Shown piece after piece: positions 17,503 to 27,838 of a stretch of DNA of 32,044 nucleotides (positions within the stretch are counted from its first letter, which is position 1; each line of letters starts with the position of its first letter). The notes below the pieces were generated by a model, which was not told the origin of the DNA, searched no databases, and saw nothing but the letters and a program-made list of their open reading frames with translations. A program made the position numbers and the translations under genes. The DNA is from an uncultured Gemmataceae bacterium (GTDB lineage Bacteria > Planctomycetota > Planctomycetia > Gemmatales > Gemmataceae), in assembly GCA_937922175.1 (NCBI GenBank), contig CAKZUU010000251.1:1-32044 (forward strand), given 5' to 3'.

Positions 17503-20500
17503 ATGCTTCGATCCTATCTGGGGATGGCACTCATCTTTGCCTTGGGGATTCATGGACTCGGCATAATGCCCAACCTCTTCGGGCAGACTCCCCCCGAGGC
17601 GATGGTCGATCGACTGATCGTCGCCGAAAACATGCAAGTCCAACTCTTCGCTCATGAACCGGACCTGATGAACCCGACGAGCATCGACATCGACGCCCAG
17701 GGCCGGGTCTGGGTCGCCGAGGCCGTCAATTATCGCCGAATCAATTTCAACCGACCCATCCTCCGACCCGAAGGAGATCGCATCGTCGTACTGATCGACG
17801 AACGAGGTGAAGGCAAAGCAACCAAAGCGGTCACGTTCTATCAAGGGCCGGAACTTTACGGCCCGCTGTCGGTCTGCGTCATCCCGCAACGCGATCGTCG
17901 GTCCTTGCGAGTTCTCGTCGCGCAGTCGCCCGACATCCTCGAATTCTGGGATCGTGACGGTGACCTGAAGGCCGACGGTCCGCCGACGAAATTCCTCAGC
18001 GGCTTCGGTGGCTTCGACCACGACCACGGGGTCCACGGCTTACATCTTGGCCCCGACGGAAAGCTGTATTTTACCGTCGGCGACAGCGGTGTCGGCATTG
18101 GCCGCGATCGCAACGGACAACCGATTCCGCCCCTCCAAGCCCGAGATGGCCGAGGACGCCGCTGGCAAAGCAACAACTCCGATTGCCAAGCGGGAACCGT
18201 CTGGCGCTGCGATCTGGACGGGACCCATCTCGAACTGATCGCCCATAACTTCCGCAACAACTACGAAGCGTGCGTCGATTCCTTCGGCGAAATTTGGCTG
18301 TCAGATAACGACGACGATGGCAATCAACAGACCCGCATCTGCTTCGTGCTCCCCGGGGGAAACTACGGCTACTACCCGCGTGGCCCCGGCCAGAGTCATT
18401 GGCACGAAGAGCAACCCGGCATCGTGCACAAAGTCCTGCGCACGGGATTTGGCAGCCCGACGGGAATCCAGTTCTACGAGGGAACATTGTTTGGACCCAA
18501 GTACTTCGGTGCTTTGCTCCACTGCGATGCCGGGCCACGCGAGGTCCGCGCCTTCTTTCGCCGTCCCAAGGGAGCCGGTTACGAGCTGGCCAAAGAGGTT
18601 TTGCTGACCAGTACCGATTCCTGGTTTCGCCCCAGTGATGTGTGCGTGGCGCCCGATGGCAGCATCTTCGTCGCCGATTGGTACGACCCCGGCGTGGGCG
18701 GTCATGGCATGGGTGATTGGACGCGCGGTCGAATCTACCGGCTGACCCCCAAGGGTCACCAAGGTTACAACCTGCCCCAACTGAAGCTCGACACGCCGGA
18801 AAGCGTGCTGGCGGCGTTTGAAAGCCCGAACCTGCCTGTGCGAATGTCGGCCCTGCCCATTGTCGTCGATTGGCTCAACGACGCCAAAGCAGATTGGCGC
18901 GAACTGAGAGAACGCGTGACGAATTTTACCTCCCGAGGTCGGATAATCTACGCGGCCGCCCAAACGTCAATCGGCCGAGTGAACCTACTGCGAACGCTCC
19001 TGCAATTCAGCAAGAACGATTTCCTCACCGTCTCGGAGACGGAAGCGGTCTTGCGAACGATCGCTCAGCAGTTGGCCTCAAAACAGCTTGGGGGGATTTC
19101 ATTCGACAACCAAGCACTCAGGGCGGTGTCCGAAGTTAAACACCGCATCGGTCGCGAGTTTCTGCTGATGGCTCGGCATTTGGACGTCGAGCAATGCAAA
19201 CCGCTGTTTGACGCACTGGCCAAAGGCTACAACGAGCCGGATCATTTCTATCGAGCGGCGTTGAACATCGCATGTGGCACCGATGCCGCCCGCCGCGACG
19301 CCCTCCTCGCCGAATTCGACCAGCATTTCCCCGAGTGGAATCACAGCGTCGCGGACCTCGTCTGGGAACTTCGACCCAAGTCGATGCTCCCGAAATTAGC
19401 GCGGCTCCTCGCCAACGACCAACTCTCGCCGGCGGAACGGGCTCGCTTGGTGGAGATTCTGGGAGTCTACGACGATCCGAAGACTGCCCGACTCGTTCTG
19501 CAAATTGCTGCCACCGACCCGAGCGAGGTGGTCCAAAATCGGGCGCTCGAACTGCTCCGGACTTACTTGCCCCATCGCTGGAGAGCGATGACGATTTCGG
19601 CTGAGCTTTCCGACACCATCCGGCGGTTGCTGAACGACCCGGCGACACGGATTCGCGGCATGAAACTGGTCGCCGCCGCCAAGCAGGTGACCGAGGTCAC
19701 GAAGGTGATCGCGATTGCTCAGGATCCGTCGGCGCCAACCGAGCATCGACTCGAGGCGATTCGCACCTTGGGTCAATTACCCGACGAGAAGTCGGCCGCC
19801 GCTTTGGCCGATTTGCTGCGACTCACGCAAGAAACGACGCTCTTCCGCATGGAAGTCGCCGCAGCCTTGGGTGCCTACCTCGGCTCGACGGGGAGAGAAT
19901 CCGCCGCGATGCCCGCGATGCAAGCACTGCAAGAGACCCTTCTGGCGAAGGAAAATGTGCCGGAGGAACTCCGCACCGCCGCCTTGGACGTCATCGCCTC
20001 CACCCGCATCGGAACCGATTGGCTGCTGTCGCTTAAAGAAGCTGGCAAGATGCCCGATGCCCTGGTGGGTCCTGTGGGTCGGCTTTTGCGCAACAGCCCG
20101 TTTCAAGCGCAACGCAACAAAGCGATGCTTCTCTTTCCCGCCCCGGGCAAACTTGATCCGGCCAAGCTGCCGTCCCTGGCCATGTTGGCGCGATCCCGCG
20201 GCAATGCGGACCGAGGTCAGCAGCTCCTCGCGGCCAGCCGCCAGAACGAAGCGCAGTGCCTGAAGTGCCACACCATCCGCGGGGTAGGAGGACATGTCGG
20301 ACCCGACCTGTCAATGATCGGCTTGAAAGCCAGTCGGGAAAATTTGTTGGAGTCGATCCTGAACCCGAGTAAGGCCATCGCCGACCAATTCGCGCAATAC
20401 ACCATTGAAACGACGACCGGACAACTCATCTCCGGAATCCTCATCGCTCAAGGCGAAACCAGCGTGACGCTGCGCGATGCCAACGGCAAAGACCACACCT

Positions 20501-21153
20501 TCACGTCGGTGGATGTCGAAAGCATGACCAAAAGCTCCGTGTCGATTATGCCTGCCGACATTGTCAAAGCCTTCACGGAGGATGAACTCCTCGACGTGGT
20601 CGAATATCTCCTGACGCTTCGGACTCCCGCGTACACGCCGATCTCGTGGCAGGTGGTGGGACCATTCCCGGCAAAGTCCATGCTCGATGGATTGGATCGT
20701 GCGACCGACGTCGAGAAACATCCTTTTGTCGAGACCGACACGTTCACGGAAGAGGGCCAACGGAAGGCCATCACCGCTGGTTTTCTCGGGCGATTGAGTT
20801 GGAATGAACTTCGAGTCGATGGTCATGGTTATGTCGACCTGGCAACGCGATATGGAGCGGCCAGCCAGAATTCCTTCTCCTACGCTTTTGCGTCTGTTCA
20901 CTCTCCGACCGATCAAGCAGCCACCATCTTGTTGGGCAGTGACGACGGCGCGAAGTTGTTCGTCAATGGCGAATTGGTCGTCACCGTGCGGGAAACTCGA
21001 GCCGCTTCCCCCGATCAAAACCGCGTGCCAGTCCGCTTGAAAAAAGGGAGGAATACACTGCTGCTGAAGGTGGCCAACGGCGACGGCCCCCACGGCTTCT
21101 ATCTGACCATTGAAAGTGGCCAGGAATTGAAGGCGGCGAGCATCGCTCCTTGA
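17503..21153 (+). CDS. PVC-type heme-binding CxxCH protein with membrane-bound-dehydrogenase-like propeller, HEAT-like repeats and C-terminal sugar-binding-like domain
   Basis: Signal peptide MLRSYLGMALIFALGIHGLG; propeller IDIDAQGRVWVAEAVNYR, HGLHLGPDGKLYFTVGD; HEAT-like helices; CLKCHTIRGVGGHVGPDLSMIG; C-term LFVNGELVVTVRETRAASPDQNRVPVRLKKGRNTLLLKVANGDGPHGFYLTI. ATG 17503 preceded by CAGGAG. Confidence 0.9.
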   Translation: MLRSYLGMALIFALGIHGLGIMPNLFGQTPPEAMVDRLIVAENMQVQLFAHEPDLMNPTSIDIDAQGRVWVAEAVNYRRINFNRPILRPEGDRIVVLIDERGEGKATKAVTFYQGPELYGPLSVCVIPQRDRRSLRVLVAQSPDILEFWDRDGDLKADGPPTKFLSGFGGFDHDHGVHGLHLGPDGKLYFTVGDSGVGIGRDRNGQPIPPLQARDGRGRRWQSNNSDCQAGTVWRCDLDGTHLELIAHNFRNNYEACVDSFGEIWLSDNDDDGNQQTRICFVLPGGNYGYYPRGPGQSHWHEEQPGIVHKVLRTGFGSPTGIQFYEGTLFGPKYFGALLHCDAGPREVRAFFRRPKGAGYELAKEVLLTSTDSWFRPSDVCVAPDGSIFVADWYDPGVGGHGMGDWTRGRIYRLTPKGHQGYNLPQLKLDTPESVLAAFESPNLPVRMSALPIVVDWLNDAKADWRELRERVTNFTSRGRIIYAAAQTSIGRVNLLRTLLQFSKNDFLTVSETEAVLRTIAQQLASKQLGGISFDNQALRAVSEVKHRIGREFLLMARHLDVEQCKPLFDALAKGYNEPDHFYRAALNIACGTDAARRDALLAEFDQHFPEWNHSVADLVWELRPKSMLPKLARLLANDQLSPAERARLVEILGVYDDPKTARLVLQIAATDPSEVVQNRALELLRTYLPHRWRAMTISAELSDTIRRLLNDPATRIRGMKLVAAAKQVTEVTKVIAIAQDPSAPTEHRLEAIRTLGQLPDEKSAAALADLLRLTQETTLFRMEVAAALGAYLGSTGRESAAMPAMQALQETLLAKENVPEELRTAALDVIASTRIGTDWLLSLKEAGKMPDALVGPVGRLLRNSPFQAQRNKAMLLFPAPGKLDPAKLPSLAMLARSRGNADRGQQLLAASRQNEAQCLKCHTIRGVGGHVGPDLSMIGLKASRENLLESILNPSKAIADQFAQYTIETTTGQLISGILIAQGETSVTLRDANGKDHTFTSVDVESMTKSSVSIMPADIVKAFTEDELLDVVEYLLTLRTPAYTPISWQVVGPFPAKSMLDGLDRATDVEKHPFVETDTFTEEGQRKAITAGFLGRLSWNELRVDGHGYVDLATRYGAASQNSFSYAFASVHSPTDQAATILLGSDDGAKLFVNGELVVTVRETRAASPDQNRVPVRLKKGRNTLLLKVANGDGPHGFYLTIESGQELKAASIAP

Positions 21154-21351
21154 TCTCGCGCTTCGCCCGCGCGGCCTGCATCGCCCGACCGGGGAAAGGT
21201 GCTTCTTCGCCACGATTGATCCGACCGGTGTCCGCGACGAACTCGGCAACCACTGTCGACGGCGTGGTTGTTCCTCGGTGCTTGGTGTGCCTGCTCCCGT
21301 GGGCCGTGACCGTCTCCCACCGATCACCCGGCAACAGGAAATTGAGAGACA

Positions 21352-21401
21352 TCGAAAAACCCCGGCACCTTTCGGCCGAGAAGGCCACCGGCTGCCGGGG
21401 G
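21352..21401 (-). terminator. Intrinsic terminator for the minus-strand unit ending at 21440
   Basis: Stem CCCCGGCA (21360-21367) / TGCCGGGG (21393-21400) with inner GGCC-GAGAA-GGCC hairpin, followed on the minus strand by TTTTT (+ strand AAAAA at 21355-21359), ~40 nt past the stop. Confidence 0.7.
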
Positions 21402-21439
21402 TGAGGGAGAATTTCGAGTGCTCGAGATCGAACCGAAGC

Positions 21440-22849
21440 TCAATCCTCGGTTTCGAGTCCGCCCCGAGCGACGATCATGGTGGGCATGCCGCCGACTTTG
21501 AAAGTCGTCACAAATTCCAGATTTTTCAATGAAAGGACGGAAATGGTGCCGTCCCCCGGGTTCGTGATCAACACACAGCGACCATCCGCATCGACAGCGG
21601 CGTCATGATGCCCGTAGTGTCCATCGACGGCGCTTTGACCGACGGGCAGAGATTTGATGAGTTTGGCATCGGAAAAGTCGCCGTTGCGGTCGGGATCGAG
21701 ATCGATCACATCGAGCGTGTCTTCCGCTTCGACGCCTTTGTCATGATCGTGGAAAACCAGGGCCAACATTCGGCCCACGACGGTTTTCACGATGATGGGC
21801 GTGACAGGCTTGGTCCCCTCGTGACCAGCAAGTGAAATGAACTTCGGCGTGGGTTCGGCGGCGGCAGCATCGATGAGCACCAATTGGCCGCTTTGCCCTT
21901 TCCCGGTCACACAAAAAACGAATCGACCGAAAGTGGCGAAGGCCCCCGTGCGGAGCGGTTTGTCGCCATCCTGCCCCAAGTCAATGTGATGGACCTTCAC
22001 TTCCTCCGGCTTGGCAGACGCCGTGCGATCGACTTGGACCCAACACAATCCTTGGGCCGGGGCAAAAAAGACTTTGTCCGCCGCCGTCGTCGCGCCATGA
22101 ATGACTCCCGAGGGCAGGTAGAAGGAATAAGCAGGTTCACACGGTCCACCGTCGCGAATGGGGGTGACATCGACGCGGCCCTTGTTAGGGCCGCCGCCGT
22201 CAATCCATGCGGAGTAACCAACCTTGCCATCAACGACGGCGAGGGTGATGTGATTACCGCCCCCTTTGATGAACAGCGGTTGATCTTTCCCACCGTGGAC
22301 ATATTTGACCGGATTGACTCTTGTGTAGCCGTTGCGCAGGTCATTGGCGAGGTAGAAGGAGTCGCCATAGAGGTACAGGTGGGCCGGGTTACCCTGTTCC
22401 TTGTCGAGGCGATGATCGCAAACGGCAGGGGCCTTGTAATACCAGTGGCCGTGATCGCCATGTTCCTGGTAAGTCACACCGGTGTTGACCAGAATCCAGC
22501 CACTTTCAAATTTGCCGGCTTCCTGGTCACGAACGCCCACCATGAGAAAACCGTGACTTTCGGCCATTTGCACCAACGTTTGTTTCGATGCGTCGAGAGG
22601 CTTCCAACCGGGGAGGTCGGCCGGAGCTTGCAATTTGACCCGGCCTTGGTCGTCGAGCTTGACATCGGCCCAACGAAGAGTCCGATCCTGATGATTTTGG
22701 AAAAAGAGGCGAGTCAGCGTGCGCGGCGGATCACCAACGGGAACGCCGTCGATTTTGGTCGTCGTTGAAGTCGTTTGAGGAGGGGCAGCAATGGCGGCCG
22801 TCAGTCCGAGCAGAATTGTGCCCATCGTAAATACAAACGAGTGTCCCAT
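21440..22849 (-). CDS. Secreted, histidine-rich beta-propeller-like hypothetical protein
   Basis: N-terminal signal (MGHSFVFTMGTILLGLTAAIAA); EHGDHGHWYY, DGHYGHHDAAVDADGRCVLITNPGDGTISVLSLKNLEFV. Propeller-like blades by eye. Confidence 0.6.
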   Translation of the reverse strand: MGHSFVFTMGTILLGLTAAIAAPPQTTSTTTKIDGVPVGDPPRTLTRLFFQNHQDRTLRWADVKLDDQGRVKLQAPADLPGWKPLDASKQTLVQMAESHGFLMVGVRDQEAGKFESGWILVNTGVTYQEHGDHGHWYYKAPAVCDHRLDKEQGNPAHLYLYGDSFYLANDLRNGYTRVNPVKYVHGGKDQPLFIKGGGNHITLAVVDGKVGYSAWIDGGGPNKGRVDVTPIRDGGPCEPAYSFYLPSGVIHGATTAADKVFFAPAQGLCWVQVDRTASAKPEEVKVHHIDLGQDGDKPLRTGAFATFGRFVFCVTGKGQSGQLVLIDAAAAEPTPKFISLAGHEGTKPVTPIIVKTVVGRMLALVFHDHDKGVEAEDTLDVIDLDPDRNGDFSDAKLIKSLPVGQSAVDGHYGHHDAAVDADGRCVLITNPGDGTISVLSLKNLEFVTTFKVGGMPTMIVARGGLETED

Positions 22850-22879
22850 GGCGTCAACTCCTTTGATGTCACCCTTCGA

Positions 22880-24280
22880 TCAATCACGAGAACGGATGCA
22901 AATCAATTCAGTGCCTGTTCGAATGAAGAAGGCACCATCGACGGCGGCCACCCCGTACACGACATCGCCGATCGCTTCGGCAATCATCGACTCGCGCTGT
23001 GCGGAGGTCAGGGTCGCTGGAGGCGGTGGCGGACCTTGGGGATTGGGCGGGCCGAACCCCATCGGGCCGGGTATACGATTCTCGGGGCGAGATTTGGCCT
23101 GATTCTTCCTTGCTTGAAATTCGGCCTCGCTCCACAGCCGATTGGTGGCCAATTTCTCATACTTGGGGCCCGCCCTGAGAACGGTCGTGACCCCGTCCTT
23201 ACCAAAAAAGTAAACCCGATCGCCGGCCCCGATGGGCGTGGCCCAACACGGATTGTCGAGCCGCTCCACATAACGCTCGTCCCCTGTTGACAGGTCGAGA
23301 CAAAAGACCAGGCCAGGCTTCGTCACAATGTACACATGACCGGCATGGACGAGAGGGCTGGCGTGGTGGGCGATGGCCTTTCGGGCACGCCAGACCACTT
23401 CATAGCCCGGAGACTCATTTGTCAGTCTCAAACAACAATTGGAACGTTGGCTTGCAACCAGATCGGGTTTGAGGCGATTTTCTCCGGCCCCCACAACGAG
23501 GAGGCCGTTCATGTACACCGGCGAGGGGATGTTGTTGCCGTTCAGATCCGCCAATTCCCACAGAGCTTCGCCGGTGGCAGCATCGTAGGCGTTGACCGCG
23601 CCACTGCTACTGACGATCAGCAGATCCCTCCCCTCGTGTCGTGCCACAATCGGAGAGGTCCACGACATCCGGCTTGGGCGCTCCGTCCGCCAGAGATTGC
23701 TGCCGGTGGATTTTTCCACGGCGAGGAGATAAGACGGCCCCCCGTGGTCGATCAGCAGAATGACGGCCGATTCGGTCTGAGTCGGTGACGACGCCAGGCC
23801 ATGATTGTTTTGAAACGGCCCGTACTCCTTGGTCAATGACCGCTGCCACTTGACCTGGCCGTCATGATCCAAAGCGATGAAATCACCGCTCTCGAAAAAG
23901 GCATAGACGCCCTGCGCATCGACCAGCGGGGTCGGAGCGGCACGACTCATGGCCGGGTTATTCTTCCCTTTCTGGGTGGCGGGGAAATCCCGCTGCCAAA
24001 TCTTACGACCCGACTTGGCTTCGATCGCGATGACATGGAGGTTCTCTTTTTCGGCCCCATCGATGGCCGTCACAAAAACTCGACCATTCCAAGCCACCGG
24101 CGTCGACTGCCCGTAACCAGGGAGACTCACACGCCAGGCGACGTTCTCGGTGCCCGACCAAGTCAAGGGCAAGCGGATGGCGAAAGTCGTCGATGTGCCA
24201 TCGCCTCGGAAGCCGGACCACGTATTGCCCGGCGAACTGCTGATCGTAGCCAATAACAACGCTGACAACATAAGATTCAT
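22880..24280 (-). CDS. PQQ-binding-like beta-propeller repeat protein (secreted)
   Basis: SPGNTWSGFRGDGTS, GRVFVTAIDGAEKENLHVIAIEAKSGRKIWQRDF, LLAVEKSTGSNLWRTERP, VNAYDAATGEALWELAD, VFCLDLSTGDERYVERL. Confidence 0.88.
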   Translation of the reverse strand: MNLMLSALLLATISSSPGNTWSGFRGDGTSTTFAIRLPLTWSGTENVAWRVSLPGYGQSTPVAWNGRVFVTAIDGAEKENLHVIAIEAKSGRKIWQRDFPATQKGKNNPAMSRAAPTPLVDAQGVYAFFESGDFIALDHDGQVKWQRSLTKEYGPFQNNHGLASSPTQTESAVILLIDHGGPSYLLAVEKSTGSNLWRTERPSRMSWTSPIVARHEGRDLLIVSSSGAVNAYDAATGEALWELADLNGNNIPSPVYMNGLLVVGAGENRLKPDLVASQRSNCCLRLTNESPGYEVVWRARKAIAHHASPLVHAGHVYIVTKPGLVFCLDLSTGDERYVERLDNPCWATPIGAGDRVYFFGKDGVTTVLRAGPKYEKLATNRLWSEAEFQARKNQAKSRPENRIPGPMGFGPPNPQGPPPPPATLTSAQRESMIAEAIGDVVYGVAAVDGAFFIRTGTELICIRSRD

Positions 24281-24312
24281 GGTCAACTTCCAGAGCCTGA
24301 TTTAGAGGAGCC

Positions 24313-25392
24313 TCAATCGACGAGAGTGATGACTTCGCCGCCGGCGCGAGTCGCCATGGCCCGCCAAGTCACGATGTTGATGTCATCACGGACAAACCGG
24401 ACGCTGCCATCGGCCATTGCGACGTTCACGCCACCGGGGAAGTAACTACGAGCCGAAAGCCAGCCCATGCCGTGAGCCGTCGAGTCAGGGATCTTGGCAT
24501 TGGGGGGCAGAGCGGCGGTAAAGCCGTTCACGACGGCATTGCCCCAGATCCACGAGCCACCTCGATTCCCGCGCCAGTTGGTAGCCGAGAAGATGTCCCC
24601 GTCGGCAATGGGAGGCGCTGCCCCGAAACCCGGATTGGGACCGCTGGGGCCGGTGAACAAGCCCCGGCCACTCAGACTCGCCACTTGCCGCTCCCGCTCT
24701 TCCTGCGTGAGATCGGCATAAGGCTTGGTGAAATGCACGTTCATGCCGAGCAAGCTTTGCGACATGAACATGGTGTTCGACGTGCCATCGCGGATTTCCG
24801 CCATCTTAATACCGGGTCCGTAGTGGAACAATCCGTCGGTCTTGAAGCGAGTGTCATAACCGTTGGGCGTGGTGCCGCCGGGGCCCCCTCGACCGGAGCC
24901 GAGGTTCACGACATAGTTGGTTCCGGCGTGGACACCGCCGCCGGCGTTGGTGGTAAAAAGAGGATCTTGTCCGTCCGCCGGACAAAGGAAAAGCTTGACG
25001 ACGGTCGCGGCGGCCGGAGCTTGGATCGGGTTCAGGGTGAGAGAGACCGGCCAAACGCCAGTAAACAGCGGCTGAGAGAAATCGACGAGCCGATGGAGAT
25101 TCTCCTGCTCGACATAGGGCAAAAGTTGAGCGTGAACGGAGAAACCGAACGAGTTGCCGTGTGCCCCCGTTGAGACCTGCATTCCGGGCAGACGACCGTA
25201 AGCCGTCTCGTAGTTGTGCAAGGCCAGGGCCAGTTGTTTCAGGTTGTTCTGACTGGTGATGCGGGCCGCCGCTGTGCGAACTTTCTGGACGGCCGGCAAC
25301 AACAACCCGATCAGCACGGCAATGATGGCAATCACGACCAGGAGTTCGATCAGCGTGAAGGCGCGCCGGTGAGGAGGAGTTTTCAACGGCAT
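24313..25392 (-). CDS. DUF1559 domain-containing prepilin-like protein
   Basis: Type IV pilin-like N-terminus [55 protein letters not shown]-term [22 protein letters not shown] 25392 preceded by GAGGA. Confidence 0.96.
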   Translation of the reverse strand: MPLKTPPHRRAFTLIELLVVIAIIAVLIGLLLPAVQKVRTAAARITSQNNLKQLALALHNYETAYGRLPGMQVSTGAHGNSFGFSVHAQLLPYVEQENLHRLVDFSQPLFTGVWPVSLTLNPIQAPAAATVVKLFLCPADGQDPLFTTNAGGGVHAGTNYVVNLGSGRGGPGGTTPNGYDTRFKTDGLFHYGPGIKMAEIRDGTSNTMFMSQSLLGMNVHFTKPYADLTQEERERQVASLSGRGLFTGPSGPNPGFGAAPPIADGDIFSATNWRGNRGGSWIWGNAVVNGFTAALPPNAKIPDSTAHGMGWLSARSYFPGGVNVAMADGSVRFVRDDINIVTWRAMATRAGGEVITLVD

Positions 25393-25434
25393 GGGCAAAT
25401 CCTCGGGAGACAATGGTAAAAAATCGTAATACTG

Positions 25435-25462
25435 AATATATACGTCGATATCAATTAGTCAA
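25435..25462 (-). promoter_or_regulatory. Candidate sigma70-type promoter TTGACT-N16-TATATT
   Basis: Minus-strand reading in the AT-rich gap upstream of the DUF1559 start; leaves a short 5' leader. Confidence 0.45.
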
Positions 25463-25495
25463 TAGACGTCAAATGGCTTTCCTCCGCTGCATGGA

Positions 25496-27838
25496 TTGAC
25501 ACTTGGCGTAGGGTCCATAATCAGCCGACGCAGGGATCCCTTTCGGCAGGTGAGAGCGAGGTTCCACTTGACGCTGCTATTTGCCGCGACGTTGTTCGTC
25601 AGTGCGTTTTTGCTGTTTCAAGTGCAGCCCATGGTCGGCAAGATGGTGCTCCCCCAATGGGGAGGGACGCCGTCGGTCTGGAACACCTGCATGGTGTTCT
25701 TCCAGGCGGCATTGTTGATCGGGTATCTTTACTCGCACCTGACACCGCGATGGTTGGGTCTGCGACGGCAGATGCTCGGGCACGTCGTGTTGTGGCTGGC
25801 GTGTGCGCTGCTTCTGCCCATCGCGATTCCGGAAACGACTTCCGCCGACGCCGCGGAGATCGCCCATCCCTTTGCGCTGATCGTGGTGCAATTAACGCGA
25901 TCGGTCGGCTTGCCCTTCTTGGCGTTGGCGACAACGGCTCCTTTGGTCCAGCGCTGGTTTGTGGAGACGGGACACGGAGCTGCACGCGACCCGTATTTCC
26001 TCTACGCCTCTAGCAATGCCGGAAGTCTCCTGGCGCTTCTCACGTATCCCACGATCATCGAACCGACTTGGCCTTTAGATGAGCAACGCCGCCTCTGGAC
26101 TTGGGGTTTTCTCGGCTGTGCGGGTTTGGTGGCGGCCTGTGGCGGCAAGCTGGCACGCGGATCTTCCCGAACTCTTACCGATGGGAACCACTCGGCCGAC
26201 GAGGACGACGAACCGCTGACGTGGAGTCGGCGGTTGCGATGGATCGTGTGGGCACTGGTTCCATCGAGTGTGCTGCTCGGCGTCACAACGTACATCTCAA
26301 CCGATGTCGCGCCGATACCGCTTTTGTGGGTCGTGCCATTGGCTGTCTATCTGCTCACGTTTATCTTGACGTTTGCCCGCAAGCCATGGCTGCCACTCCG
26401 CTTGACCTCGCGCCTCCTGCCTTTCGTTGCGATCGCCCTGGTCTTGGTGGTGCTGACCGGCGGGGTCGAGCTGCGCGGTTTGCCCGTTTGGGTTTTACTT
26501 GTCCTCCACATCGCGGTGCTGTTCCTTGTGGGTCTGGTCTGTCACGGAGCGTTGGCTCACGACCGACCCGCGGCGAGTCGGCTGACCGAGTTTTATTTGT
26601 GGCTGTCGTTGGGCGGAGTCCTGGGCGGACTGTTCAATGCCCTGCTCGCGCCGCTGATCTTTCGCTTTGGCGGACTGTTGGAATATCCGCTGATGGTTCT
26701 GGTCGCCTGTTGGGTTCGGCCAACGTTTTTTTCTCCTGCGAGGTGGAATCAGCGGTGGTGGGATTTCGCCTGGCCGGCATTTCTCGGTGGATTGACCGGC
26801 GCCCTTTTATTTCTCACCCGTGAATTCGGGATGACCTCGGGATATGTGCGGTCAGCCCTGACCTACGGCTTGCCGTGCGTTTTGGCCTACTTGATGTCGC
26901 CTTGGCCCCGACGATTCGCCTGGAGTTTGGGAGTGACGTTCCTGGTGGGGACTTTATCCTCCAGCGGTCGTCCCGTGTTTCGTGAGCGGAACTTCTACGG
27001 AGTCGTGGAGGTCGCAAACGTGCAGGGGGGCAAATTCCGAGCCTTGTACCACGGGACGACGCTGCACGGCATGATGAGCCTCACATCGACCGACGACGAA
27101 GATCGGCACGAACCACTCACCTATTACCATCGCGCTGGTCCAATCGGGATTGCCTGCCGACGTTGGTTCGCTTCCCAGCCGCCGGGTCTGAGCGTGGCGG
27201 CCGTCGGCTTGGGGACGGGATCGCTGGCGTACTATGCCCGGCCCGGTGACTCGTGGACCTTCTTCGAGATTGATCCCACGGTGGTTCGCATCGCTCAGAA
27301 TCCCGAGTATTTCTTGTTTTGGTCTGAGTGTCGTGCCACGCACCGAGACGTTCGCCTGGGCGATGCCTTGGTGCAAATGCGACGGGCTCCGGAAAATTCG
27401 TTTGACATGATCATCCTTGACGCATTCAGTTCCGACGCGATCCCGGTGCATCTGCTGACGCGGGAAGCGTTGCAGTTGTATTTGTCGCGTCTGAAGCCGG
27501 GTGGGGTCATCGCGTATCATATTTCCAATCGATACTTGAACCTTCGGCCGGTGGTCGCCAAACTCGCCGACGACGCGAATCTCGTCGCCTACGAACGGCA
27601 CGATGTCAGCGGATCATGGGACGCGGGCACATGCGACTCGGATTGGGTGGTGATGGCGCGGAGCGACGCCGACTTGGGGACGATCTTGCTAGTGCGAGGA
27701 GTGGGACCAACGCGCGACACTCTGTGGGAACGATTGGTCGCTCCCCCGAATGCGCCATTGTGGACCAATCAGTATTCCCACGTTTTGGGGGTTTTCCGAC
27801 GCAGGGGAGTTAGCGATGACATTCCGGAACTTAATTGA
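25496..27838 (+). CDS. Fused MFS-like membrane / spermidine synthase-like protein (start uncertain; GTG 25547 or TTG 25568 also plausible)
   Basis: N-term FLLFQVQPMVGKMVLPQWGGTPSVWNTCMVFFQAALLIGYLYSHL, many TM segments; C-term synthase core AVGLGTGSLAYYARPGDSWTFFEIDPTVVRIA...ILDAFSSDAIPVHLLTREALQLYLSRLKPGGVIAYHISNRYL. Confidence 0.9.
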   Translation: MTLGVGSIISRRRDPFRQVRARFHLTLLFAATLFVSAFLLFQVQPMVGKMVLPQWGGTPSVWNTCMVFFQAALLIGYLYSHLTPRWLGLRRQMLGHVVLWLACALLLPIAIPETTSADAAEIAHPFALIVVQLTRSVGLPFLALATTAPLVQRWFVETGHGAARDPYFLYASSNAGSLLALLTYPTIIEPTWPLDEQRRLWTWGFLGCAGLVAACGGKLARGSSRTLTDGNHSADEDDEPLTWSRRLRWIVWALVPSSVLLGVTTYISTDVAPIPLLWVVPLAVYLLTFILTFARKPWLPLRLTSRLLPFVAIALVLVVLTGGVELRGLPVWVLLVLHIAVLFLVGLVCHGALAHDRPAASRLTEFYLWLSLGGVLGGLFNALLAPLIFRFGGLLEYPLMVLVACWVRPTFFSPARWNQRWWDFAWPAFLGGLTGALLFLTREFGMTSGYVRSALTYGLPCVLAYLMSPWPRRFAWSLGVTFLVGTLSSSGRPVFRERNFYGVVEVANVQGGKFRALYHGTTLHGMMSLTSTDDEDRHEPLTYYHRAGPIGIACRRWFASQPPGLSVAAVGLGTGSLAYYARPGDSWTFFEIDPTVVRIAQNPEYFLFWSECRATHRDVRLGDALVQMRRAPENSFDMIILDAFSSDAIPVHLLTREALQLYLSRLKPGGVIAYHISNRYLNLRPVVAKLADDANLVAYERHDVSGSWDAGTCDSDWVVMARSDADLGTILLVRGVGPTRDTLWERLVAPPNAPLWTNQYSHVLGVFRRRGVSDDIPELN

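Noticed and set aside
20311-21327. 338-aa minus-strand ORF
   Set aside because: Antisense to the C-terminal part of the PVC heme-binding protein; no motifs.
21884-22768. 294-aa plus-strand ORF
   Set aside because: Antisense to the His-rich propeller gene, which has a signal peptide and terminator supporting the minus strand.
25496-25530. TTGACA ... CATAAT promoter-like pair
   Set aside because: Spacer is only 14 bp, and the site overlaps the possible start region of the downstream ORF.
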